This document shows positions 52,161-60,099 of a DNA stretch of 60,099 bases, in pieces. A program made the position numbers and the translations under genes. The stretch is from an uncultured Pedobacter sp. (lineage in GTDB: Bacteria; Bacteroidota; Bacteroidia; Sphingobacteriales; Sphingobacteriaceae). The DNA lies in contig NZ_CAJYOJ010000070.1 in assembly GCF_913776295.1 (NCBI RefSeq), forward strand, positions 1 to 60,099, in the 5' to 3' direction. The notes under the pieces are model-generated. The model saw nothing but the letters and a program-made list of their open reading frames with translations, was not told the DNA's origin and made no database searches. Each line of letters begins with the position of its first letter. The stretch's first letter is position 1.

Positions 52161-52265
52161 TCAACTAACCAAATCTAAAACAGAAATGATGAAATATATA
52201 CCACCCTGATCTTAAAAGTTTACCCATTAAATGCACCTATTTTCTAACCAATTATTAAATCCATT

Positions 52266-55200
52266 ATGAACATGACTTTACCAGGCAATTGGTCTGTTTT
52301 ATCGCTAAAACAGAAATTGTATTCATTAAAGAAATTTTTAGGCTTAAATCTCCTGATGCTCATGTTAAGCACAGCAGCTTTTGCCCAGATTACTGTAAAA
52401 GGTATAATATATGATAGTGATAAAACGCCGTTAGCGGGCGCAACTATACAGGTAACCGGGACTAATACCAGAACTCAAAGCGATGTGGAGGGAAAATATC
52501 AGATTACCGCTCCCACCGGAACATCCCGGTTAACCGTAAGTTTTGTGGGCTATGAATCACAAACAGTAAATATCAATAATCAAACCTTGCTCAATATCAC
52601 CTTAAGTTCGCTGAATAATTTAGAGGCGGTTGTGGTTGTTGGCTATGCATCCGTAAGAAAAAATGACCTGACGGGAGCGGCGACAACGGTATCGGCCAAA
52701 GATTTTAACAAGGGCCCGTTAAATGCCCCCGATCAGTTAATACAGGGCAAGGTTGCAGGCGTGCAGATGATCAACAACAGTGGTCAGCCAGGTGGTGCAT
52801 CTACTGTTCGCATCAGGGGTAACTCTGCCATTACCGGAACCGGACAGCCCCTTTATGTGGTGGATGGGGTAGCGCTTGATGGACGATCGGCGAGGCCATC
52901 TGCCAGCGCCGGTATCGGAACAGCCCCTGATGGAAACCCTTTAAACTTTATCAATCCGGCAGATATCGAATCGATGGAGATTTTGAAAGATGCATCAGCT
53001 ACGGCAATTTATGGCTCGCGTGCTGCTTATGGTGTGGTGTTGATTACCACTAAAAGAGGAAAATCGGGAGAAACTAAAATTGATGTCAGTGCCTCGGCAG
53101 GTATAAGCAATATTGCCAGAAAAGTAGAGGTATTAACCGGCGATGAGTACCGTGCAGCATTATCGAAATATAACCTGAATACCGGTAATTTTGGCACCAG
53201 TGTTGACGCATTAGACGCCATTACCCGTACTGCTTATAACCAAAATTATTCGGTTGGTATCAGCGGTGGCACCAATGGTAATACTTTCCGTGCCTCGTTG
53301 GGTTATCAGGACCAGCAGGGGATTATCAAAACGACCGATTTTAAAAAATATAGTGTCGGGTTCAACGGCAATTTTAAATTCCTGGAGAGCAAAAAACTGG
53401 GTTTGGATGTGAATATGATCAGTAATCAGTATCTCGAAAGTGTAGCGCCGATTACCACCGATGCCGGTTTTACAGGGAGTTTGATTTCGCAGGCACTATC
53501 CTGGAACCCTACCCAATCTTTTTACAATCCCGATGGCAGTTTATTTATAGATTACGGTTCTACCACGATTAATCCGTTGGCTGCTTTAGCCGCAAACAGC
53601 GATAAATCGAAAGTTTCTACCATTTTGGGAAGTGTTTCACCCTATTACAAAATCACACCCTGGCTGGAGTATCGCATGCTGGCCAGTGTAAATTATAGCA
53701 CAGGGATCAGAAGGGCTTCTACCAGGAGTACTTTAAACCTGCAGGGTATACAGCCATCAGGAACTTTCCTTGGCGGTTATGCGAGCTATTCCAACAATGA
53801 ATTGATTACGCAACAGTTTACTAACACCTTAAATTTCAATAAGGAAATTGTTAGTAAATTGAATCTGAATGCCATTTTAGGTTACGAATATTCTAACTTT
53901 ATTAATAAAGGTGCAACCAATACGGCGACTGGATTTGGTGATATAGCTGCTGATTATACTGATGCTTTTCAGACCACAGCCCCGGCTAACCGTACATTTT
54001 CTACTTTCAACAATCCTACCACACAATTACAGTCGTATTTTGCAAGGGCAATTTTTAATTATGATAACAGGTATATTTTAACGGCTACATTTAGGGCCGA
54101 TGGTTCTACCAAATTCGGTAAATCAAACCGTTATGGTTATTTCCCTTCTTTTGCAGCTGCCTGGGATATCAGAAAAGAAAGTTTTATGTCTGATGTTCGA
54201 TGGCTGGATCTTTTAAAATTCCGCGTTGGTTATGGTAAAACCGGTAATCAGGATTTCCCTTCAGGTTCTGCTCAGCTCCGTTACGATTTCGGAAATGCAA
54301 ATGGTTCGCCAATTTTAACACCGATCAACAATGAAAATGCCGATTTAAAATGGCAGTCAGACAAACAGGCCAATGTGGGGATCGATTTTGGTTTGTTTAA
54401 AAACAGGTTAACCGGATCAGTCGATTATTTCAATAAAACAACAAAAGATCTACTGTTCCCACAAATTGCATTTTCTCCGGCAGTTGGGGGCAATGTTCCT
54501 ACATGGGTAAATTTACCGGGCCAGATCATCAATAAAGGACTGGAGCTGACCTTAAATGGTACCATTATCGATGAGGATAACCTAACCTGGTCTTTAGGAG
54601 GTAATGCTACTTTTATAAACAATAAAGTGCAGAATATTAATGGCATTATCAAAACAGGCTCTTTAAATGGGCAGGGGTTGAGTGGTGTAACCACCGAGGT
54701 GATCCAAAACGGGTTACCGCTTTTTGCCATGGTCACCCGCCAATATAATGGTTTGGATGCCAGTGGATTTTCGAAATATACAGACGATGGTTTTACCGCT
54801 TATTATGTAGGTAATCCCAATCCGAAAGTGATTTTGGGTTTAAGTACAAATTTAAGGTACAAGAAGTTCTCGCTAACAGCAAACTTTAACGGTGCGTTTG
54901 GTCAGGATATTTATAACAACACCGCAAACTCGGTGCTGGCCATATCCAACCTGGGTGCCCAGCGCAATATCTCTGCAGCTTTGATCAATTCGCCCATACA
55001 AGAGTCGCTTGCCAATCCGATCGCTGCTTCATCAAGATATATCGAAAAAGGTGATTACCTAAAACTGGCCAATGCCACACTGAACTATAACATTGGCAAC
55101 ATTGGTAAATCGATAAAGTCGCTTAATGTTTATGTGAATGGCCAAAACCTATTTGTAATTACAAAATATACCGGTTTCGATCCGGAGGTGAATGTAAACA

Positions 55201-55292
55201 AAAGTGTAAGCGGGGTTCCATCAGCGGGTATAGATTATACAGCTTATCCAACGGCAAGAACCTTCAATTTTGGTGTTAATTTTTCTCTTTAA
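52266..55292 (+). CDS. SusC/RagA family TonB-linked outer-membrane receptor
   Basis: The 1008-residue protein has a signal peptide (LGLNLLMLMLSTAAFAQ end near 41), a CarboxypepD_reg-like module (about 43-120), a TonB-box-like stretch EAVVVVGYASVRKNDLTG, a plug domain (LIQGKVAGVQMINNSGQPGG, SIRGNS-like VRIRGNSAI, PLYVVDGVALDG) and a long beta-barrel ending FNFGVNFSL. Such receptors import oligosaccharides with their SusD partner, using TonB energy. The downstream susD-like gene is 19 bp away. Here the likely ligand is sucrose or another alpha-glucoside, from the locus context. Confidence 0.95.
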   Translation: MNMTLPGNWSVLSLKQKLYSLKKFLGLNLLMLMLSTAAFAQITVKGIIYDSDKTPLAGATIQVTGTNTRTQSDVEGKYQITAPTGTSRLTVSFVGYESQTVNINNQTLLNITLSSLNNLEAVVVVGYASVRKNDLTGAATTVSAKDFNKGPLNAPDQLIQGKVAGVQMINNSGQPGGASTVRIRGNSAITGTGQPLYVVDGVALDGRSARPSASAGIGTAPDGNPLNFINPADIESMEILKDASATAIYGSRAAYGVVLITTKRGKSGETKIDVSASAGISNIARKVEVLTGDEYRAALSKYNLNTGNFGTSVDALDAITRTAYNQNYSVGISGGTNGNTFRASLGYQDQQGIIKTTDFKKYSVGFNGNFKFLESKKLGLDVNMISNQYLESVAPITTDAGFTGSLISQALSWNPTQSFYNPDGSLFIDYGSTTINPLAALAANSDKSKVSTILGSVSPYYKITPWLEYRMLASVNYSTGIRRASTRSTLNLQGIQPSGTFLGGYASYSNNELITQQFTNTLNFNKEIVSKLNLNAILGYEYSNFINKGATNTATGFGDIAADYTDAFQTTAPANRTFSTFNNPTTQLQSYFARAIFNYDNRYILTATFRADGSTKFGKSNRYGYFPSFAAAWDIRKESFMSDVRWLDLLKFRVGYGKTGNQDFPSGSAQLRYDFGNANGSPILTPINNENADLKWQSDKQANVGIDFGLFKNRLTGSVDYFNKTTKDLLFPQIAFSPAVGGNVPTWVNLPGQIINKGLELTLNGTIIDEDNLTWSLGGNATFINNKVQNINGIIKTGSLNGQGLSGVTTEVIQNGLPLFAMVTRQYNGLDASGFSKYTDDGFTAYYVGNPNPKVILGLSTNLRYKKFSLTANFNGAFGQDIYNNTANSVLAISNLGAQRNISAALINSPIQESLANPIAASSRYIEKGDYLKLANATLNYNIGNIGKSIKSLNVYVNGQNLFVITKYTGFDPEVNVNKSVSGVPSAGIDYTAYPTARTFNFGVNFSL

Positions 55293-55310
55293 TCTTTTAA
55301 CTATAATCAC

Positions 55311-56819
55311 ATGAAAAATAAATATATTTTCACTTTCGCTATGGTTGCCTTAGGTTTTTCTGGCTGTACCAAGCTGGATGAAAACCTGAATGGCCAGGTT
55401 GGTAGTGGCGCAGTATCATCCAATAATGTTGCAGGAGTATTAGGGGCCACTTATGCCGCCATGATTGGCCCTTACCAGGCACCCTGGAATTGGGCTGCGT
55501 TGCAGGAAGTAACCTCCGATGAAATTATAGTGCCTACGCGTGCAGGCGATTGGGATGATAATGGTGCCTGGCGGGCGCTGCATTTGCATAAATGGGCACC
55601 TGATCATACCCGTATTTCGGATGTGTTCAGGGATTTAAACAGCATTTCTTACGTAGCCACCAGTGTTTTAAATGCCAATCCGAATGCTGTTCAGGCCGCA
55701 CAGGCACGTTTCCTACGTGCATTTGCCCAGTTTTCAATTTTGGATGGCTGGGGGCAGGTTCCATACCGTGATCCGGGAGAAGGTGTAACCAAACCATCCC
55801 GTGTTCGGAATGCCGCTGACGAAATTGCCTACTTAATCAGCGAATTAAATGCTATTATCCCCGATTTACCGGTTGGTCCTGCGAATATGGCCAATAAAAA
55901 TGCAGCCAGGACTTTGTTAATGAAAATTTACCTTAACAAAGGTGCTTTTTTAAACCGTAGCACACCAACTTTTGATGCTGCTGATATGGCGAAGGTAATT
56001 TCACTCGCTGATGAAATAGCAGCAGGCGGTTATGTGCTTACCCCAAACTATTTCGATAATTTTGCGCCAACAAACGATGTGCTTTCAACCGAAAATATTT
56101 TTACCGCACAAAATTTAGGGGGGGTAAGTGGGAGCGATTTAGATGGGCAATGGAAATGTACTACACACTATAACCAGGATCCAAGTGGGTATAACGGTTT
56201 TTCAACCTTATCAGACTTTTACAATAAATTTGAAGCTGCCGATAAGAGAAGAGGCGGATCTTATGCCGGGCAAACCAACGTTGCCGGTATAAGGGTTGGC
56301 TTTTTGGTTGGTCAACAGGTAAACCAAAACGGAGTAGCCTTAAAAGACAGAAAAGGTAATCCTTTAGCCTTTACACCAGAAGTATCAATTATTGAACGTG
56401 ATCCGAACCATCTGGAAGTCGCAGGCATTAGGGTAATCAAATACCCGATAGACTATGCGAATGCAGGTTCAAGAAAACCCGATAATGATTGGGTTTACTT
56501 CCGTTACGCTGATGTATTATTGATGAAAGCCGAAGCACAATTAAGGGCGTCGCAAACAGCAGCTGCGCTAACCATTGTAAATTCGATCAGGACAATGAGG
56601 GGTGCTTCGATTTTACCAGGCCTCACATTGGATATCCTGCTGGATGAACGCGGCCGTGAGCTGTATTGGGAAAGTTTTAGGAGGCAAGACTTAATCCGTT
56701 TTGGGAAATTTCTCGCCGCATGGCAGGAAAAACCTGCAAGCGAAGCTAAATATCTGCTTTTCCCTATCCCGGATAATCAATTGGGTAATCCTAATCTGAT
56801 ACAAAATCCCGGGTATTAA
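55311..56819 (+). CDS. SusD/RagB family outer-membrane lipoprotein
   Basis: The 502-residue protein has a lipoprotein signal (MVALGFSGC, Cys near residue 19) and the SusD pattern: early QARFLRAFAQFSILDGWGQV with the TPR-like helices, PYRDPGEGVTKPSRVRNA, the middle ligand loops, and late YFRYADVLLMKAEAQL near 400 and ERGRELYWESFRRQDLIRFG near 440. It binds sugar at the cell surface and hands it to SusC. It is the last gene of the locus, closed by a terminator at 56839-56897. Confidence 0.95.
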   Translation: MKNKYIFTFAMVALGFSGCTKLDENLNGQVGSGAVSSNNVAGVLGATYAAMIGPYQAPWNWAALQEVTSDEIIVPTRAGDWDDNGAWRALHLHKWAPDHTRISDVFRDLNSISYVATSVLNANPNAVQAAQARFLRAFAQFSILDGWGQVPYRDPGEGVTKPSRVRNAADEIAYLISELNAIIPDLPVGPANMANKNAARTLLMKIYLNKGAFLNRSTPTFDAADMAKVISLADEIAAGGYVLTPNYFDNFAPTNDVLSTENIFTAQNLGGVSGSDLDGQWKCTTHYNQDPSGYNGFSTLSDFYNKFEAADKRRGGSYAGQTNVAGIRVGFLVGQQVNQNGVALKDRKGNPLAFTPEVSIIERDPNHLEVAGIRVIKYPIDYANAGSRKPDNDWVYFRYADVLLMKAEAQLRASQTAAALTIVNSIRTMRGASILPGLTLDILLDERGRELYWESFRRQDLIRFGKFLAAWQEKPASEAKYLLFPIPDNQLGNPNLIQNPGY

Positions 56820-56838
56820 AATTTAACACTCTTTTAAT

Positions 56839-56897
56839 AGAGGCTGCAACCATTAACCGATTTTTTCTGTCTGTTTGGTTCAGCCTCTGTTTTTTAG
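56839..56897 (+). terminator. Terminator after susD-like gene
   Basis: AGAGGCTG (56839-56846) pairs with CAGCCTCT (56881-56888), extended by AACC/GGTT inside, then GTTTTTTAG. The loop is long, about 25-30 nt. Confidence 0.75.
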
Positions 56898-56946
56898 ATA
56901 ATAGCTGTTTTCTGTTAAGCATTATAAGGAGAACCTATCATTTGAA

Positions 56947-58506
56947 TTATTTCCCCATCAGCTTTAACAGTACACCGTTTGTCCAGCCAAATCCATCCTG
57001 TAGCGGATATTCTCCGCCACCGCCTTTGCTATTCGGTTGTACCACATTATATTTCTCCATCAATTTCCCGGTTTCTTTAAATACCGAAATATTAAGGTTT
57101 ATCCACCTGGTACTAATCGTATCGGCCAATTTATGGTATCCATAATTGCGCAATCCCACAATGCTGATATATTGCAGTGGTGCCCATGCATTAGGTGCAT
57201 CCCATTGCTCTTTCGTAGTGGTCAATGTCGTAATTAGCCCACCTTTTTTAAGAAAGTTTCTTGCCAGTTTTTCTTTCACAGCTTTGGCCTGCAATGGTGT
57301 TGCCAATTTAAAATACAGCGGAAATGCTGCTGCAAGCGTGAGCTGATTAGAAAATGATCGGTTTTTCCAGTTATAATCGGTAAAAAAGCCTTGTTTTTTG
57401 TTCCAGAAATATTTCATGATAGCGGTTTTGCGCAGCCTGGCTTTTTGGTTAAATGAAGCAGCTCTTATTTTGTTACCAGCTTCGTTGTTTGCCATAGCAA
57501 TAGCCATTTCAAGATTATACAATAAAGTATTTAAATCAACGGGAAGCAGATCAGTAGTGATAATCTGGTTATAACTTTTACCATCAGCAAACCACCTGCT
57601 GCTAAAATCCCAACCCGATTCTGCGGCTGCACGTACATTTTTTAAAAAGGTAGCTGGAACTTGTCTGGTGGATTTTGCGGCTTCAAAATCTTCCCTGTAC
57701 GATTCTTCCCTGGGCTGATCACTGGTATCATAGTATCGGTTTAGAATAGTACCGTCAGGAAGCTTTACCAAATGGTTTATAGCTTTGCCATTCCCTAATT
57801 GGCTGGCGCCTTTCATCCAGAATTGATATTCTTTTTCAAGGACATCCTTATAATCTGCAAGTTTAACATTTTTATCGTGTTCGGCAAGCAACTGCACCAT
57901 AGCCGCAAAAAATGGTGGCTGCGAACGTGTGAGGTAATAAGTACGGTTTCCATTGGGGATAAAGCCATATTTATTGATGAGATAAGCGAAATTATCAACC
58001 ATATCTTTTATGGTTTTTGTTCTGCCGGCTTTTTGCAGCCCAAGCATGGTAAAGTAGGAATCCCAATAATAAATTTCCCTGAACCGGCCACCGGGAACAA
58101 TATAGGGTTTCGGCAAGAGCAATAGTGATGTTTGATAAGTAGAAGCTGTATCAGGATCCCTTTGTAAAACCGTCCACAAGGTGTCCAGATGTTTTTCAAT
58201 GCCTGCCTTGATATCAGATTGGTAAGCTGCATGATGACTTTCCGGAATATAAAAATATTCATTCACAAAGGTCTTCAAATCAAAATTTTGTTTGTTTTTT
58301 AAAATATTATAGACCTTCATAATTTCTGATGGGTTCTTTTTGGGAATGGCGTCTACAAATGATTTACTATCGGGATAAATTCTTGCCATTTGAACTTGCT
58401 CAAATAAATCCGGATAAGTTTGCCTTGGGCTTAGTTCGTTTTGTGCAAATAACCGACTGGAAATAAATAATAAGCAGGTTAACAGCATCATTTTAATCAT
58501 TGGCAT
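56947..58506 (-). CDS. treA: Periplasmic trehalase, GH37
   Basis: The 519-residue enzyme splits trehalose into two glucose molecules. The GH37 signatures are PGGRFREIYYWDSYF near residue 137 and QWDAPNAWAPLQY near 438, with the glycine-rich GGGGEYPLQDGFGWTNGV at the end. A signal peptide ends at SRLFAQ near residue 22. ATG 58506 is preferred over ATG 58521 because AGGAG lies 7 nt before it and inside the longer frame. The gene converges on the susCD locus and is probably regulated separately, although both deal with glucose disaccharides. Confidence 0.95.
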   Translation of the reverse strand: MPMIKMMLLTCLLFISSRLFAQNELSPRQTYPDLFEQVQMARIYPDSKSFVDAIPKKNPSEIMKVYNILKNKQNFDLKTFVNEYFYIPESHHAAYQSDIKAGIEKHLDTLWTVLQRDPDTASTYQTSLLLLPKPYIVPGGRFREIYYWDSYFTMLGLQKAGRTKTIKDMVDNFAYLINKYGFIPNGNRTYYLTRSQPPFFAAMVQLLAEHDKNVKLADYKDVLEKEYQFWMKGASQLGNGKAINHLVKLPDGTILNRYYDTSDQPREESYREDFEAAKSTRQVPATFLKNVRAAAESGWDFSSRWFADGKSYNQIITTDLLPVDLNTLLYNLEMAIAMANNEAGNKIRAASFNQKARLRKTAIMKYFWNKKQGFFTDYNWKNRSFSNQLTLAAAFPLYFKLATPLQAKAVKEKLARNFLKKGGLITTLTTTKEQWDAPNAWAPLQYISIVGLRNYGYHKLADTISTRWINLNISVFKETGKLMEKYNVVQPNSKGGGGEYPLQDGFGWTNGVLLKLMGK

Positions 58507-58647
58507 ATTTTGACTCCTCATATTACTGTTTTATTAAATGTAGTTAATAATCGTCTTTCTATGGTAACAAAGTAAAAAGAAATCTGACGGCTTTATTGGG
58601 CAAAACAAAGATTCGCATATCTTCGTTTTGATTGTAAACAACTTCCA

Positions 58648-59319
58648 ATGGGAAAAACCAGAAACCAGCATAATATAATCATTACCGGTGCAACAGGAAT
58701 GGTTGGCGAAGGCGTATTGATGCAATGTTTGAACAGTCTTGAAATTGATCATATTTTGGTCATCAACCGTAAGCCTTGCGGTTATGCACATCCCAAATTA
58801 AAGGAAATTATTCATGCTGATTTTTTTGATTTCTCTGCAATAGAAAATCAGTTGTCGGGCTATACTGCCTGTTTCTTTTGTTTAGGCATTAGTTCAATAG
58901 GCGTAGATCAGGAAACCTACTATAAAATGACTTATACGCTGACCATGCATGTTGCACAAACATTAAGTAAGCTCAATAGCGATATGACTTTTTGTTATGT
59001 TTCTGGTGGTGGAACGAACGAGCACGGCCGTTTGAAATGGGCGCAGGTAAAGGGCAAAACAGAAAAAGATTTAATGAAATTACCTTTCGAACAGGTATTT
59101 AACTTCCGTCCTGGCTTTATCAAGCCCTTACCAGCACAAAAATATGCACACCAATTCTATAAATACATCAACTGGTTATTTCCAATTGGCAGGGCGGTTT
59201 ACCCCAATGGTTTTTGTACCGTGGCCGAGCTTGCGCAGGCGATGATCAATACTTTGAACCATCAGAATGAAAGACGGACTTTGGAAGGTAAAGACATCAT
59301 TGCTTTAGCTAAAGAATAA
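58648..59319 (+). CDS. NAD(P)-binding SDR-like epimerase family protein
   Basis: The 223-residue protein starts with a Rossmann motif, NIIITGATGMVGEGVLMQCL at residues 9-28, and has INRKPCGYAHPKLKEIIHAD near 40, CFFCLGISSIGVDQETYYKM near 75 and YVSGGGTNEHGRLKWAQVKG near 115. It belongs to the atypical short-chain dehydrogenase group related to HTATIP2-like proteins. The usual YxxxK is not clear, so catalytic activity is uncertain. It is divergent from treA and monocistronic. Function is unknown. Confidence 0.8.
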   Translation: MGKTRNQHNIIITGATGMVGEGVLMQCLNSLEIDHILVINRKPCGYAHPKLKEIIHADFFDFSAIENQLSGYTACFFCLGISSIGVDQETYYKMTYTLTMHVAQTLSKLNSDMTFCYVSGGGTNEHGRLKWAQVKGKTEKDLMKLPFEQVFNFRPGFIKPLPAQKYAHQFYKYINWLFPIGRAVYPNGFCTVAELAQAMINTLNHQNERRTLEGKDIIALAKE

Positions 59320-59499
59320 GTCCAGGAACCGATGAAATAAGAATCTACAGTTATTCTCTATCTTTATTACAAGGTATGGCAACAACTGTTAAGTCAAATT
59401 TTACACTACCGAAACTTCCGTCGGCATAGGGCCATCTACATTATATTCTAACTGGCGGATATTATCTAGCAAATACTATGGATTAAAATCAGTAATAAC

Positions 59500-59532
59500 A
59501 AGGGGATAATCTTGCCGGATTATCCCCTTTTT
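59500..59532. terminator. Bidirectional terminator
   Basis: GGGGATAATC and GATTATCCCC arms (59502-59527) around TTGCCG, with A residues before and a T run after, stand between the SDR-like gene and the small convergent gene. Confidence 0.85.
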
Positions 59533-59533
59533 A

Positions 59534-59713
59534 TTATTTCTTATTGTCGTATTTCCTCTGGTTGTCTTTGTTCGATGTCTGGTCTGACCGTTGTCCGCCA
59601 CCATTTGTAATGCCCTGGATTTTTTTATCCGTTTTAACATCGTGGTTAGCGCGGTCGGCTATCGAACTGCCCTGAACTGTTGGATTGTTTTTTGGTGTCG
59701 CTGTATTTTTCAT
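59534..59713 (-). CDS. Small hydrophilic hypothetical protein
   Basis: Starting at ATG 59713 the product has 59 residues, MKNTATPKNNPTVQGSSIAD at the start and NKDNQRKYDNKK at the end. It is rich in Asn, Asp, Lys, Gln and Gly, has no hydrophobic stretch and is probably disordered. The longer frame by 15 residues begins in A/T-rich DNA and is rejected. The terminator directly after its stop supports expression. Small Asn/Lys-rich proteins of this sort are common in the group and some are stress-linked, but no family was recognised. Confidence 0.6.
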   Translation of the reverse strand: MKNTATPKNNPTVQGSSIADRANHDVKTDKKIQGITNGGGQRSDQTSNKDNQRKYDNKK

Positions 59714-59759
59714 AACGCTAAGATTTAGTAAATAAATTGAAGAGCGATATGATAACAAC

Positions 59760-60099
59760 CAATTTAAGATTCGATATGTTTTGATTTTTTTGAGCTAGTT
59801 TCTAATCCGTTAAGCAATATGCAGTTTTCAATCGCCGGTTTTCAGTTTTCAATAAACCAATAGTTTATAGTCGATCGTTTGGCGTTAGTTAACTAATTTG
59901 CTGTTTATAACTACCAATTAATATCAGGCCAAAGAGTACATTAACTACAAATAATGACCTGATTTTGAGCGATCGTCATCCTGAGGGATAATTTATTTTA
60001 TAAAAATCAATATAGATGACGTAACTAATTACTTATGCCATACAGCCCAGTCTTGCCTCGGCTTACCGCCGCCGAATGGCTCTTACTTTTTGGCATCAA
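59760..60099. other. Intergenic end region with a 7-nt-period array
   Basis: At 59821-59895 the DNA reads as heptamers CAGTTTT, CAATCGC, CGGTTTT, CAGTTTT, CAATAAA and so on. At 59974-59990 is CGTCATCCTGAGG, a fragment of a common short repeat. The last 70 bases, rich in GCCGCCG and CGGC, differ in composition from the rest, but no gene could be supported before the window ends. Confidence 0.5.

Noticed and set aside
57799..58125. 108-codon plus-strand frame inside trehalase
   Set aside because: It is fully antisense to a well-conserved GH37 gene and shows no domain.

Overview
The window comes from a member of the Bacteroidota, most likely a Pedobacter-like Sphingobacteriaceae. The evidence is a SusC/SusD pair, promoters of the type TTTG-N19/20-TAnnTTTG, an IPExxxVDY-family protein, S9B dipeptidyl peptidase, PnuC, AddAB-like recombination proteins with low-GC codon use, and tRNA genes that do not encode CCA. 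Genus is inferred from overall gene style, not from a marker gene.

Left part (1-16 kb): an Lrp/AsnC regulator faces a small transcription unit (promoter 941-972, terminator 1391-1422) that holds two tandem class II tRNA-like genes with abnormal anticodon arms and very long variable regions. A LacI regulator follows, then minus-strand housekeeping genes: rplM-rpsI-rpsB-tsf, nagA with a class II cyclic-nucleotide phosphodiesterase, and pyrH-frr. Next come an ORF6N protein, PnuC, an MscS channel, a lipoprotein and Tex.

Middle part (15-38 kb): pdhB, a GNAT acetyltransferase, an AddB/AddA-like helicase-nuclease pair, tcdA, tatD, a secreted thioredoxin-like protein, a GH3 glycosidase, the yicC-gmk-(S23 protein)-nadD cluster, a tandem trio of secreted carboxypeptidase-regulatory-like paralogues, rnc-fabF-acpP, an IPExxxVDY protein and pyk with a palindromic promoter and a hairpin leader.

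Right part (38-60 kb): tRNA-Ser(GGA) is followed by a decayed locus. An IS982-family element has cut off the 3' end of a TetX-like flavin monooxygenase gene, and the divergent AraC-type regulator is frameshifted in an A7 run. Then come an aldo/keto reductase with an AraC regulator, a dipeptidyl peptidase, and a sucrose/alpha-glucoside utilisation locus: LacI regulator, divergent GH13 glucosidase, SUT-like MFS permease, GH100-like invertase, PfkB fructokinase, SusC and SusD. A convergent GH37 trehalase and an SDR-like protein follow.

The intergenic DNA is unusually rich in repeats. At least nine gaps contain degenerate tandem arrays with a 7-nt period. There are also two copies of a hairpin repeat with compensated stem changes and a pair of inverted G/C-rich palindromes between rpsB and tsf. 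The most interesting signal is the tRNA-like pair: both copies keep an identical 17-nt anticodon-arm block containing CCUCCUU, which matches the anti-Shine-Dalgarno tail of 16S rRNA. Function is unknown and all interpretations of it here are inference.
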